The notes under the pieces are model-generated. The model saw only the letters and a program-made list of their open reading frames with translations. It made no database searches and was not told the DNA's origin. From assembly GCA_910589415.1 (NCBI GenBank), contig OU342631.1, positions 59,300,598 through 59,364,597 of the forward strand: 64,000 bases of DNA, in the 5' to 3' direction. Position 1 is the first letter of the stretch. Each line of letters opens with the position of its first letter. Shown here one piece after another: positions 1 to 11,523 of this stretch. The position numbers and the translations under genes were made by a program. The DNA is from Malachius bipustulatus. Taxonomy: Eukaryota > Arthropoda > Insecta > Coleoptera > Melyridae.

Positions 1-365
1 ATGCTTCTAATGGGGTTTTGTACATTTAATTTTAGATGTCCGATCACCAAACACCCTGTATTGTAATTCAAAGTACTTTTTATTGCACATTTGCTTGTTG
101 ATTTTAGATAGGAGCGAAACGCTCGCTAGCGACCACTGGTGTTACAATTCACCTAGCGACCAATGCCGAGTTAAATTTTATTGATTAGAAGTAGTAAATT
201 CCAGAGATATTTGGCATTGGAGTTGCTTAGATTTAAAAACATGGTGAGTTTTCATTAGAAAACATGGAAAACACGAAAGGTCATGATTTTGTTACTAAAC
301 AATAAATCATAATTCGTTAATACTATTCAATAATCCCTTGAATATTCAAAAAAGAATCATTTACT

Positions 366-1248
366 ATACAGAGTGTCCCAGCTTATTCGAAGCGGTCTCT
401 GTAGGCCAAACGATGGATTTTTTCCAAAAAAATTTTGCAAATCCAAGTACAGGATCACAATGGCCATAATTTAAAATTATTTTGGAGTATACAGAGTGTC
501 CCATATGAGAGTGGCATATCAAAGTTATGTTTTTTTAAATGGAATGCTCTTATGTTATTGAATTTTTAGATTGTCTGAGAAGAGGAAATAAGATTGGCTT
601 TTACAGTTGGTGTTTAAATCAGAAGTTTTTGAGTTATAAACAAGTGAAAATCGTAATTTTTCAAGTTCAAGGCCCTGTACAACGAAAACGGTTCAAGATA
701 GAGAAAAACGGCTTACATGTCCCTATTTTACTTTTTCATGTGCTATTCTATGGTATAGAAACATTTGTACTTTCTTTGATTTTTTTATTTGGCGACGCGT
801 GGAGAAATCTCAGAATTTTTCAAATTTTTTATCAACCTGTATAAACATTTTATCTACATCATGGGATAATACATGAAAAGTTAAAATAGGGACATGTAAG
901 CCGTTTTTCTCTATCTTGAACCGTTTTCAATGTACAGGGCCTTGAACTTGAAAAATGACGATTTTCACTTGTTTATAACTCAAAAACTTTTGAATTTAAA
1001 CACCAACTGTAAAAGCCAATCTTATTTCCTCTTCTCAGATAATATAAAACTGCAATAACATGGGAGCATTCCATTTAAAAAAACATAACTTTGATATCTC
1101 ACTGTCATATGGGACACTCTGTATACTCCAAAGTAATTTCAAATTATGGCAATTGTGATTCTGTACTTGAATTTTCAAAAAGTTTTTTGAAAAAGTCCAT
1201 CGTTTGGCCTACAGAGACCGCTTCGAATGAGCTGGGACACCCTGTATA
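366..1248. mobile_element. Foldback element family A, copy 1
   Basis: The left end reads TACAGAGTGTCCCAGC and the right end is its near-reverse complement GCTGGGACACCCTGTA. The two arms of about 400 bp pair along their length around a centre near 840. The flanks TTTACTA and TAGTAAA are symmetrical about a TA target, as for Tc1/mariner-type insertions. No transposase is encoded, and a 101-codon frame inside is just arm sequence. Other copies are at 57817-58699 and 40438-41233. Confidence 0.85.
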
Positions 1249-1613
1249 GTAAATGATAAAAAACTTTTTTCATTGGCCACCCTTTAGTGTCGAACAAGAA
1301 GTAGCAGTTATTGAAAATAAATCTGGCAACACTGCTATATATATGGGCAAGGCCGCACATGTATTTCTTATATGTCCACTTATCTTTTATAATCCCCTAG
1401 TTTCTCGTTTCTCGCCCAATTGACCCCTGGGATTAGTGAATAACAAAATCCTTCGCCCAATTCGGTATCGCCCAGAAGTGATGAGACTTTTGTAAATTTT
1501 TTGAACGAAAATCTAACGTCATTCCAAAGTTTTACAAGGGTCCAAAATTTCGTTCACTAATATATAAATATATAATATAAAACTTATACATATATTAGTA
1601 TATTATGTTACTA

Positions 1614-1757
1614 GGAGTAGAAGGCGATCATTTTGTGTTGAGCGCAATTATTGCAGCCGAGGCGAAGCCGAGGCAGTGCAATAATTGAGCGAAACTGCCT
1701 CGGCTTCGCCTCGGCTGCAATAATTGCGCTCAACACAAAATGATCGCCTTCTACTCC
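1614..1757. repeat. CpG-rich perfect palindrome
   Basis: An approximately 144-bp inverted repeat beginning GGAGTAGAAGGCGATCATTT and ending in its reverse complement, with nested CCGAGGCGAAGCCGAGG stems and a short loop. It is much richer in GC and CpG than its surroundings. It resembles the hairpins at 27465-27595, 30405-30510 and 44245-44340, which sit in or near Crypton-like remnants, so it may be a mobile-element end. Confidence 0.8.
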
Positions 1758-2269
1758 AAGTGACATATACGATTTTTTCCGCAAGCGTAGTACATATTGA
1801 AACATAAAATTTTCTGAATTTATTTATTTATAAAGGACTGCAACACAAACTATAATACACCGTAGATTTTATAATGTACTTTTTAATTTAATAGTGTCAC
1901 TCAGAATAATTATTAATTAAAATTAAAAAAATTGCGTTGACGTTTATTACGTCAATGTCAATAACACATTTTGTCATTGAACATTGAACTCTAACCCTAT
2001 GCTAGATTGACAGCACTCGCCATGATTAGAAAGCATATAGTCGTAGCAATAGTAGCTAGATAATCCGCGGGTACTTCCAGTTGTCCGAATTCAATGTATT
2101 TTGACGATGTCATACGTTAATTATTATTATGCTAGGACAATAATGAAAATATTGTTACTAGTAACATAATGAGATCGTTCTACAAGATGTGTACAGTATG
2201 ATAATTGCCGCATTTTAGAACGCTTGCGGAAAAAAAAATTATAACCGAGCCGCTGTATGAAAATACAAA

Positions 2270-2520
2270 ATAATAATAATAACGGGCTTGGCTCTTCGAG
2301 CTCTCTGGCAGTCTACAAAACAGAGCCTTCCAAATAATCCTATCGAAATCACAGACGGACCGTTTCGCTCTTATTATCAGCTCATCAGTGTGATATATCG
2401 AATAGATACATCTGGAGGATGTAATTGCAGACTGCCATCGGTCGAGATGTTAACATCTCGAGACTACTAGAGAGTGCTCATGCACTCTACACCTCGTTTT
2501 GATCCATTAGTTGGCTGGAC
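2270..2520. repeat. Cluster of small perfect palindromes
   Basis: Contains the 20-bp palindrome TCGAGATGTTAACATCTCGA (2442-2461), followed at once by a second stem AGAGTGC-TCAT-GCACTCT. A 60-codon frame crosses it (2288-2470) but has no recognisable domain, so I do not call a gene. The segment is GC-richer than its flanks and is unchanged in the right copy. Confidence 0.6.
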
Positions 2521-3488
2521 TATCATAAAGGAGATAGAATGGAAATTATTGAGTCATTTTGATTGACGTCTCAAAAACTACACAACTTATTGCACGAATA
2601 TATACCAGTGAAAAAATAGTTTTGAGATCCCCGAATTTAAATTAGTTTTAGGATTGGGGAATTTTTGACCAAAAAAAATGGACTTTTTTTAAATTCTGAT
2701 TCTAGAAGCAGGTGCGGGCTAGCGGATTAAGAAACTTTCTAATTAATTAAATTTTAGTTTGATGTCTTTTACCATCGTTCAGAAAAATTTGACTGTAACA
2801 GAAACAGAGAGTGACAATTATTATAATTTAATAAGAATTAATTTTTTTTTAAATTAAATTAATGTTTTTTTTTTTATTATTTTACTCTCTGGAACTGGGT
2901 CTGGAATAAAAATGCAGTACTTTTTATATGAATTATTTATTTAACTAAACCATAAATATTTTTTTACATAATACATAATATGCATAAACTTAAAATTAAA
3001 AGGGAAATCAAAAAGTAAATTAAAATTAAAACCATGAAGGTAAAAATCTATAGCTAATTATTTAAATGATAGCAGCATTATTTCGTAGCATATTTTACAT
3101 ACCTATATTTACATTTTTTGTATTTGCAGCCATTAATTTAATAATTTTGTCACAAAGGAAATTCATTGTAAGATGATAAAACTGCACCGGATTAAATAAT
3201 TCAAACTACTTACTTATAAAAAATGCCCTAATAATTTTTTAATTCTTCATCGCAGTATTACTGATGAACTGATAACAATATGTAAATACTTTTGGAACCA
3301 ATAAAGCGGGAGGATAAAGCCAAAAATTTGTTTTTTGTTTGAAAAAAAATGAAAAAAAAAAATAATAAAATTTCGAAATAATTACTGCATTGAAAAAAAT
3401 AATTGATAAGTAGGTACAAATTTCAAATGTGTTTTACAAAGAGAATGTTCAAAATTCATCATAAATTTACAAACTTATCACTATGTTC
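2521..3488. other. AT-rich stretch without a recognised feature
   Basis: Long A and T runs, and no open frame or repeat that I can assign. It is preserved in the right duplicate. Confidence 0.6.
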
Positions 3489-4085
3489 AGGTGTCCCACG
3501 GTGACGTCCATTAGGGTATCAGGAGTATATTATGGGGGTACACTGCTTAATAATTAAGCATGAGCATGAGATTTCATCTTCTAGAATATTTTCAACTCTT
3601 TACCACTTCCGGTTATATCGGAAGTCGATACTATGTTTATTACTTTATTGGAACACCATGTATATATTTTTAAAATTTTAGATTCTCTAAGAAAAATCAA
3701 TGAAAATTGTTTTTTTAGTTGAAGTTTATATAAGGAGCATTGTATTGAGTTATAAACAAAATTACAATTTTAATTTTTTTGCAACTAATAAAATGCTCGT
3801 TACAAAATTCAACTGTAAAAACCATTCTTACTGAATTTTCACAGAGAATCTAAAACTGTATAAAGATACAGGGTGTTCTGTTAAAGTAGCAAACATATAG
3901 TTTCGACTTCCGGTATAACGGGAAATGATAAAGAAATGGAAATTCTTTACATTTTTATATAGGATATTTTTTTAAAGCTTATTTTTATATCAAATTGGTC
4001 ATGCTCAACTATTAATTTTAGAGTTTTCTTACGTTTAGAAGTACAGATAATTCTAATGGACGTTCGTTGTGTGGGACCCCCTGAA
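3489..4085. mobile_element. Foldback element family B, copy 1
   Basis: The ends TCAGGTGTCCCACGGTGACG and the complement of GTGTGGGACCCCCTGA pair, as do internal blocks around CTTCCGGTTATATCGGAAG (near 3605) and CGACTTCCGGTATAACGG (near 3905). About 600 bp and non-coding. It lies just 3' of the homeobox gene on its transcribed strand, so it could be part of that gene's 3' untranslated region. Confidence 0.75.
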
Positions 4086-4151
4086 ATGTTGCTGCTCAAC
4101 AACAGGCTAAGAAAATATATGCACGACGTTATTAAAATATAAGGACACATT

Positions 4152-4469
4152 TTAAAGCGGCATAAATTTATCTAAATCAAACAGATCATTGTTACGTTGA
4201 TTCATACCAAATTTATCGTTTTGCTGCTTATTAACGGGATCGGAATCAAAAGAAAAAGTCGTATTTGGTAAGCAGCATGGATTGAAATAATTGGATGAAC
4301 AATTTTCCAATTGATTTAGCAAATCACTATAATTTTTTTGATCAACGACAGTGGTACTTACATCACTAATTATTGTTACTTTCTCGTTCTGCTCCCACGC
4401 AATATTTACAGGTGAAGGCAAAATAGACGAGGTAGATGAAGTAGACGAAACTGTGCATTGAGTATTCTG
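4152..4469 (-). pseudogene. In-frame C-terminal extension behind a TAG stop
   Basis: After TAG at 4470-4472 (context TAG-C) the homeobox frame continues 105 codons to a TAA at 4152-4154. The product starts with a Ser/Thr-rich stretch and then an Asn/Gln/Asp-rich tail ending in LDKFMPL, typical low-complexity homeoprotein C-terminus. I infer an ancestral C-terminus cut off by a nonsense change before the duplication. Stop readthrough is the alternative. Confidence 0.6.
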
Positions 4470-4735
4470 CTAGTTCTTCTCACCACTCGTCGTTCCTTTT
4501 TCTGTCTTTATTGGAGATGATTTTGTGCTATCCTTCTTTTTCTTAATTCTTCTGTTCAGGAAACATATTTTTATCTGCTTCTCTGATAATTTAAGAGTTT
4601 GCGCAACTTGAACTCTTCTCGGCCGACACAGATAATTATTGTTTTCGAATTCAGCTTCTAACGCCAGTAGTTGCGAAGTCGAAAAAGCCGTACAGTATCT
4701 TTTTGAAGATTTCTCTGACTGCTCACTTCTCACTT
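4470..4735 (-). CDS. zen-like: Exon 3: divergent homeodomain
   Basis: Encodes a full 60-residue homeodomain (4527-4706). F8, L16, F20, L40, F49, N51, R52, R53 and K55 are in place, and YLCRPRR plus LSEKQIK are zen/Hox3-like. Three of the most conserved positions are changed: R5 to C, W48 to C and Q50 to L. Position 54 is I here and the usual M in the right copy. Residue 50 sets base preference and W48 packs the core, so normal DNA binding is doubtful. The acceptor could be CAG at 4736-4738 or AAG at 4751-4753. Both keep the frame with exon 2. Confidence 0.85.
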
Positions 4736-5276
4736 CTGCAATATCATCTCCTTAAAAAGAATATTAGCATCATTAATATATTGTAATTTGTGACTATTTA
4801 TATTTGTATCTATTTTAAAAGATGCTTTAAATATCCACCTTAATAACTATGAATAATAAAAATGAATAAATAAAAATGTATAAAAAGGTTAAAGCTTAAT
4901 ACCTAATTATTGTGATCATTTTAATTTTCAAACATTTTGATTTTTCAAACAGCTGAACTAAGCTACAGAGGATACCTAATAAAAAAATTAAAATTCCTTA
5001 GAATTTTACTAAGGGAGAGGGGGACTTTTTTTTTGGTCCTTGAAGTATATTTTAATAATATATTCATTGTAATTTAATAAAATACAAATAATTTGTTTTC
5101 TCATTTGTTGCGTATATCTATAGTTACTGGGATACACTGTATGAAAATATTCCTAATGCACGAGGAAAGAGAACATTCTTAATTTGGGGTTACAACAAAT
5201 ATGATGATTTTACATACGAGTATACCTACATATAAAATATTCCTATCGCATTTTAAACACTCGTTAAGATTCTTAC

Positions 5277-5556
5277 CATTTATTATAATAGTATAGTCGA
5301 TATTTTCTTTGTCATCAGTGTGAATTTCTGAACCTTGAAAATCATGCTTGATTTCGACGGGTTGATGCGTTTGTGCTAAATTATGATTGGTAGGTGGCAC
5401 AATGCTCACAGGTTGAGGAATACTTTGAAGAACATTCATGACTAACATCTGAACCTCTGCTGGAAGCGGATTGTTGATCTTTGCTGAGATGAACTGATGT
5501 GCCCTTTCAATCCACTTTTCGTTTGTAGTTTTTTCTGAATAATTGTTATCGACGGT
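5277..5556 (-). CDS. zen-like: Exon 2 of the zen-like gene
   Basis: A 280-base exon with acceptor TTGTTTCAG|ACC and donor AATG|GTAAGAAT. It starts in phase 0 and leaves one base, which matches exon 3. It encodes about 93 residues (TVDNNYSEK to DYTIIIN) with no domain other than a hydrophobic amphipathic run EVQMLVMNVLQSI. The right copy differs by R to M, T to A and loss of one Tyr. I saw no purely silent difference. Confidence 0.7.
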
Positions 5557-6048
5557 CTGAAACAATAACCATTCGATTATTTAATTTATATTACCTATTG
5601 ACATTTTTTTATAATAATTAAAAGCATTCAATATTTAAAGCTAAAACACTTCGTATGATTTTATTATTTGTACTTAGGTCGAACAAAAAACAGAAATGTG
5701 CAAAGTTTAACATTTTGTAATAGTCAATAATTATCAAATAACTCAGAAATTAACAAATTTAAAAAGTAAATTTTTTATCGATCTTATAGGTATGTATATG
5801 CCGCATTCAGGGATTAATTCCCCGTCGTTAAAATTATAACCTACTTCATCATGGAGGAACACTCGATAGCTTCTCAGCCATTGAGTGTTTCTGATCCCTG
5901 TTTTTCAAAGTGAAATTATTGATGATATAGATTGCTCGCAATAATTATTATTGAAAAAGTGTTTTAAAAAAATATTATTAAAATTATTTTCGAAAAAATA
6001 TAAGTAACCACCTACCTACATATAGATAAGAATATTTAAAATACTTAC

Positions 6049-6343
6049 AGGTGTATTATTCAAAATTCCAGGATCTCCTTTTTAAATCTGCAATTGGGAA
6101 ATTAGATGGGACTGATGGCAGCGGCAGCGAATTTTCGGCTACGGGTAATAAAGTGTCGAAAAAATAATCACCCTGCATCATCTTGTATTTTTTGGATATA
6201 TAGGTGCTTTTGTCAAGAATATATTGCTTCTCACTATTGCTCAACGCTTCTCTAGGAGAAGTTCTCTTAATGTGGTTTTGAAGAGTATACAACTACAACT
6301 GTTCAATGCCAAGCGCTAAGGGCTATTGAGAATGAGAACTGGC
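6049..6343 (-). CDS. zen-like: Exon 1 and 5' leader of the zen-like gene
   Basis: The first ATG in the inferred transcript is at 6184 (ACAAGATGATGCAG). Its frame gives 42 residues (MMQGDYFF to RSWNFE) and a TAA seven bases before the strong donor CCT|GTAAGTAT. Dropping one A of the run at 6080 would give LKGDPGILNNTP and join exon 2 in frame, so this is probably the original reading. The break is shared by both copies, so it predates the duplication or is a common assembly error. Confidence 0.55.
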
Positions 6344-6364
6344 TAATTTGATTTAAAGTGACCG

Positions 6365-6372
6365 TATTTATA
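6365..6372 (-). promoter_or_regulatory. TATA box of the zen-like gene
   Basis: TATAAATA on the minus strand, about 31 bases ahead of a CCAGTT initiator-like site at 6338-6343. An AATTAG homeodomain-type core lies between them. It is conserved at 63811-63818 in the right copy. Confidence 0.55.
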
Positions 6373-6554
6373 GGTTTCCGCTCACTCCTACCACATAACA
6401 GAACTGTTTCTATTCTGTGCTCCAACCCTGAGATAATTGTTTCGATGCCCCGCCCACTCTTTTACCTGAAATTTAAGTTCAGATAATTAGTTTTAGGAGA
6501 CTACATGCAATACATGCCCTAGCCTTTTTTTATAAGCTTAAAATTAATAATTAA

Positions 6555-7667
6555 TGTGGGTAAAAATTAGAAAATATTTTTGAAAAATGAAACTACATAT
6601 AATGAAAATATGCCCCTAAAAAATATATCGCATATTATCACATAATGTAACTCGAGTAAATACAACACAAATTAGGTAGGTAAGTATCGATATCTACGTC
6701 TTTCAGTATCTAAAAAAAGTACAATACATAAATTTTTCCCCCGTGAAGAGGATAAAAACCTTCTTGAACATCAATCGCATAAATAGTGTAGGTATTTTTA
6801 TGCGATTCAATTTTGAATATTTTCACCGCTTTTTAAATTGGCTTTCTATAATTTTTTCATAGTCACTTCATATTGGCCTAGTGTTTTACTGTGAAAATTT
6901 CAATTATTCATTTCGTTTGAAAATGTGCATTAAAATGGATTTTTAAATTTAACAAAACAAAAAAAAAATGCCAAAATTTAACAATTTTGTCCCTTTTCCT
7001 ATGCATGCCACTGGCTAACTTTATTCCAAAAATGCACTTTTTAAAACTATAATAATAATAAACACGTAAAACTGCCGCCTTTACCATAGAAGGAGCCATG
7101 CTCGAAAACATGCTCAGACTAAATAATAAGTGGCATAAAACATTTCATTCTTTATAATATAGAAGTAGGATAATTATTCCTTCTATATCCTTATTTTCGC
7201 TTTTTTACTTAAAAACTGGTATTTTTTTCTCGTTAAAATTTATAAATTAATTAAATTTATGATAGGCAAAAGCGGCAGTTTTACATGTAGGTACATGAAT
7301 AATAGTGGTACCTATATACCTGTAAATTCGGTAAAAGTTACAGAGGAGATTTGAAAACCTAAAATTTGAAATTGAGAAATGAACATCATGTAAAAAAATC
7401 GACTATCTCCGCCATTTTTCTTATTTGCTTTTAACTGTAACAAATTCAGTTCAATTCTTTAAAAAATGTGCTCATAAATGATTATAGAAATTTAGCCATT
7501 TTTACCCTTTTCGTACCCTTATTATATATAACTACCCTATAAGTTTTTTTATAAATTTAAGTAATAACAGAAATATTGGAAAATTTTATTGCATTTACTC
7601 AAATTGCAAATAATTTTCTTCCAATTTAGTTAATTTGGGTAATAAAGTTTTTTTTATCTTGCTTATA
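6555..7667. other. AT-rich stretch upstream of the zen-like gene
   Basis: No gene recognised. It would hold the distal promoter of the left gene. I saw only AT-rich non-coding sequence with isolated short frames. Confidence 0.5.
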
Positions 7668-7965
7668 CAGGCTGTCCCGTAATATGTGGGCAATCTCCCG
7701 GATTTGGGAAAATTTAGTAAAAATAAATTAAAATTTTTTATAACTTTTACTCCTACGAGACACCCCTGGAAAGATATTACCACTTAAAGTTAAGGGTTGA
7801 AAATGTATATTTTACAATAACTTTTTAATTAGTTGGCTGATATTTTTGAAATTTGTCAGTGTTATTTGTGGTAACAAGGAGTCTTTTTAACATCATGTAA
7901 ATTTAAATTATCAAGTCCAGTGGTGTCAAGGGGGACACCCTCACCAATATTATTGCAAAGAAGAA
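7668..7965. mobile_element. Diverged single arm of foldback family D
   Basis: TACAGGCTGTCCCGTAATAT, then GTGGGCAATCTCCCGGATTT, then GAGACACCCCTGGAAAGATA, following the arm of the 15106-16302 element base for base with scattered changes. No matching second arm was found nearby. Confidence 0.75.
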
Positions 7966-8514
7966 CGTACGCCACTGACTTTTTTTAAATTTTGTTATTT
8001 TTTCAGATTTAACAACTAATTATACAGCTTTTTTGTCTTTTGAGCTTTTTTCCCATTTTGGATCGCTTTTTTCGAAATAATAAAATGAAGTCCACTTAAT
8101 TTCATATCCCTGAACCAACCAAGAAACATGTGGAAAAAATTATAAAATAAAATTCGTTAGTTTCGATGTTAAAATGTACTTAATTTAGTGTTTATTTGTT
8201 GTTATTGTAACATATTTTTGATAATTTTGATAAAAAGTAATACAAAAAATTATTATTTCTGGATATATTTCATATCAGCGTTAGTGAAATCAAATATTTC
8301 TGTAAAGCTCTAGATTCATCCGAATCTTATGAGCTTTGTACCTCCTGTACATACATACTATATTTTTTATCTGTTGTAATTTAACTATTGTATTTGCTCT
8401 CACCTATGTAAACTTTTCCCATCTTAATTTGGCCTTTTGGCTGTATGATGGTGTATCTAAATAAATTTCCAAAAGAAAATTTTCCCCATATTTCTCATGC
8501 GTGGTTCATCAAAA

Positions 8515-8875
8515 GATGTCCCCATCACAAAAAAAGTTAACCTGCTTCGGCGTTTTTCGCGTACATCTTCAGTTTCCAAGTTATTAAGGCGAGGGCCACC
8601 CTGTATGTAAGCGAAACCCAAAATGTTGGATATCATTGTAAAGAGAATTCAATTAGCTTTCAAATGATGTATCACTCGATAGCTGTTCCCTATGATGATA
8701 AGCAAAGGGGTAGCTACCCCTGCCAAGGGGGTGAACTTGGGTAGTTAAATTTGTCACTCAAATATGTCCCCCTCGATAACAAAATCGACCTGTTTCGGCT
8801 TTTTTCGCATACATCTTCACTTTTCAACTTATTAGGCTTGTTACCTTTTCGATGGCCCACCCTGTATACTCATAT
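8515..8875. repeat. Two direct repeats ending in CCACCCTGTA
   Basis: Two imperfect units of about 100 bp (8515-8613 and 8765-8870) share GATGTCCCC, CTGCTTCGGCGTTTTTCGC, ACATCTTCA and the end CCACCCTGTAT. They look like remnants of one terminal repeat family. The sequence between is unremarkable. Confidence 0.6.
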
Positions 8876-9171
8876 GAAGAGTTTTTTGACTAAATTTGAG
8901 TTTACATGGAATTTTGTAAATTTTTGATAAAATAACACCTTATTATTTGTGCATCACTCAAAACAATATATTTCTGCTCTTATAAAGCTACAGAATAATT
9001 GGTAAGAGATACCTGCATGTTGATTTTTGCAATAATTGTATTTATCGAAAAATGAAGTTTTCGCGTCTCTGCGAGAATTGATATCACCACGCAACAAGCA
9101 ATTTTCATACAATTAATAATTAATCTCGTGGGTAGGTGCTTTTATTTCATTATACATATTACTATTTTAGG

Positions 9172-9906
9172 TTATATAGGGAGACTTTTTTTAAAGTTTC
9201 TATTGGTGATAGGTATCTTTAAAACACAAAAAGGGATCAAAAATCGTAATTTTTAAGTTATAAACAAATGAAAATCGCAATTTTCCGTTTTATAAGCAGC
9301 TTGTATCGAAAACGGCTCCGCATGCATATATCGCAAAACCACTTACATGTCCCATTCAAGCGGTATCATATTGCATGGATGAAATTTTTGTACCAGGGTG
9401 ATGAAAATTAGCAGATTTTTCCATCACTTCTATGTAATAATTTCATCCATACAGCATAGTACAATACTGCTTGAAAACTTAAGATAGGGACATGTAAGCT
9501 GTTTTCCGAAATCTTGCATGAGCCGTTTTAAATACAAGCTGCCTTGAAAATGAAAAATTGCGTTTTCATTTGTTTATAAATTCAGTAAAAATTGATAGAT
9601 TTCAACACATGAAGCACCGTTGTATTTCTACTATCCCTTTAAAATGACAAGGAGGGGGATTGTCATTTGAAATTTCATAGTTGGGGTGGACGTGGACGCA
9701 TGGAGCTCTAAGGATTGATCGGGGTGAATCATTTACTATGGTACGATTAAGTTTAAAAAGTCAGATGTGACGTTTTATAAATGACGTTATATGTCATTTT
9801 TGTTCCCCTTCCCTATTAGCTAAAGGGTTATGACGATTTTTGATATATTTTTTTTGTTTTAAGATATCGCCAATGGAAACTTTGTAAAAAGTCACTCTAT
9901 TTATAT
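9172..9906. mobile_element. Foldback element family C
   Basis: Outer arms pair from TATATAGGGAGACTTTTTTT to AAAAAGTCACTCTATTTATA, and inner arms pair through AAACAAATGAAAATCGCAAT and ATTGCGTTTTCATTTGTTTA. The centre is near 9420. The inner arms are distant kin of family A (the CTTACATGTCCC and GGGACATGTAAG blocks occur in both). Non-coding. Confidence 0.65.
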
Positions 9907-11324
9907 GATACATTATAGTTATAAGTATCTGCACCTTTTCCATTTTTCTTTTATTTACAATACCTTATTAAGATATCAAATAAAGATGAAAAAAAAACTT
10001 TAAGAACCATTCTTATTGCATTATCCCAGGTAATTTTAAAATAAAATAATATAGGTACATCAGGGTGTCCTATTAAAAAAAAAAAATAGACAATGTCATT
10101 ATACTGAGCCATGATGGAACACCCTGGAATAATTAATCGTTCTTATTAATTTAATTAATGAAACTTACAAAATGATTATTTTTTTTTAATGGAAAAAATA
10201 TTTTTTCTCTGATTGGAACCTGTTTATAATGCCTACGTTGTATACTTTCTGTTTTCAATGGTTTTCATTATTATGTAACTTTTCGGGAATATAACGGGTA
10301 GGTATCTTATCTGAAATCTGATCTCTAGTACGAAGCGACTTTCCGTCTCCATCGAGCAATGCAGCAAGGGATTACTTAGTTTTTAATATTCCTTTACCCA
10401 TGAAAATTTGACATTGTTTGTGTCATGTTTCTGTTCGTTCCAGCAAGGCGTCACGCCACTCATTGTAGGTACGCGTTGCATTAGCATAAATGTCTGAAGA
10501 ATTATTACCGTTAGAGGTAGGTATTATTATTATTTGTGATTGACGTAAGTCCAAAGTCAAAAGACACATTCACAGAAGGTGGTCCTTAGGTGGTCTCAAG
10601 AATTTTAACCTATAAAATTGGCATATGAGTTATTTATGTAAAGTGCATGCCACGTGTTTTGTTTTGCTAAAATATGGAATTCCTGATTTCTGTAAATATT
10701 GGCTCCGATGAAACTTTTGTTGTATCAATTGAATATTTAATCTATAGGTTCAGCTGTTTTCTAATTATTTTTATTCAAAAATTCATTGGTCAAAAGTTAT
10801 TATTTTATCTTTTAAACATAAATTGAGACTAATCAATATTTTCTGAAGAAAAAAAGATCAAATACCTAACTCGTATCAAAACAAGTTGCGATTGTGGCAA
10901 TTTTTAAACAACTTTTTAGCTTATAAGAGAGCAGAACTCTCTTATGTTTAATTATAAAGACATTTAATTAATAAGTCTCTAATGATCCATATTAATGGTC
11001 CATGTAGGTAGGTACATAAGAGTTATATCAATTTTTAATCCTCTTGATTTTGCTTTGCCTAATTGTACTTATGGGGTGTGATAATTCAACAGAAATAAGA
11101 TTTAACACTCCTGATGTTAAAATATCAGCTTGAGCCTCCCAATTTAAATTGTACTACAATAATTGAATTAGATGTCTGTAATGTATTACAGTGGGGAATT
11201 CCAAAATTATTTACATAATACATACTTATGCAAAATCTGGGAAAGTCCAAATCGCAGCTGTGTAAATTTGGAAATATCGAGACAGTTACAATATTTACCT
11301 ACCTAAGATACATATCTTAGATGC
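9907..11324. other. Gene-free AT-rich interval
   Basis: No gene, repeat or RNA recognised apart from short (ATT)n and AGGTAGGTA runs. Confidence 0.5.
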
Positions 11325-11523
11325 ATATCTACCAAATTTCGTTAAATTCGATCAATTCGTTGAGAATATATCGCTCATCAAAGATTTCGGCAAATTGCAC
11401 AAATCACCCTGTATAATCGAAACGAAGGGCCTCAGGAAAATTTCAAAACCAGATCCTGAATCGCCTTGAAAAACTACACCTACCCTTAAGCTATGGCAGT
11501 CATGTCGTGGGACACCCTGTACA
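11325..11523. mobile_element. Solo terminal arm of foldback family H
   Basis: Matches 55066-55266 nearly base for base, from TCTACCAAATTTCGTTAAAT to GTGGGACACCCTGTA. A 60-codon minus frame here is part of the arm and not a gene. Confidence 0.85.

Larger units (their letters stand above)
4152..6343 (-). pseudogene. zen-like: zen/Hox3-class homeobox gene, left copy, probably decaying
   Basis: Zen proteins are homeodomain transcription factors of insect extraembryonic and dorsal patterning, derived from Hox3. I infer three minus-strand exons: 6049 to about 6340, 5277-5556 and 4470-4735, with donors CCT|GTAAGT and ATG|GTAAGA and acceptors TTTCAG|ACC and TTGCAG|AAG. Phases agree between exons 2 and 3. 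The class call rests on the homeodomain (YLCRPRR, LSEKQIK). Exon 1 from ATG 6184 stops at a TAA just before its donor. Only a +1 change in the A5 run near 6080 would open the frame into exon 2. A TAG ends exon 3 at 4470-4472, but the same frame stays open to 4152. Disabled or aberrantly expressed is more likely than functional, though splicing differently from my model is possible. Confidence 0.75.
1..6554. repeat. Segmental duplication, left copy
   Basis: This segment recurs in the same orientation at 57452-64000, with an offset of 57451 falling to 57446 through small indels. I found about 20 differences by eye (around 0.3 %), for example a 2-base loss in the palindrome near 1738 and a 3-base loss in exon 2 near 5540. 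It holds the zen-like gene, two foldback elements and a CpG-rich palindrome. Both copies run off the window, so the true length and the left breakpoint are unknown. Uncollapsed haplotypes in the assembly could give the same picture. Confidence 0.95.

Noticed and set aside
539..844. 101-codon plus frame, repeated at 57990-58295
   Set aside because: It lies wholly within a non-coding foldback arm and its identity with the other copy only reflects the duplication.
6075..6090. Programmed -1 frameshift at T-TTA-AAA in exon 1
   Set aside because: The heptamer is present, but a -1 shift reaches a stop at once. Only a +1 change joins exon 2.
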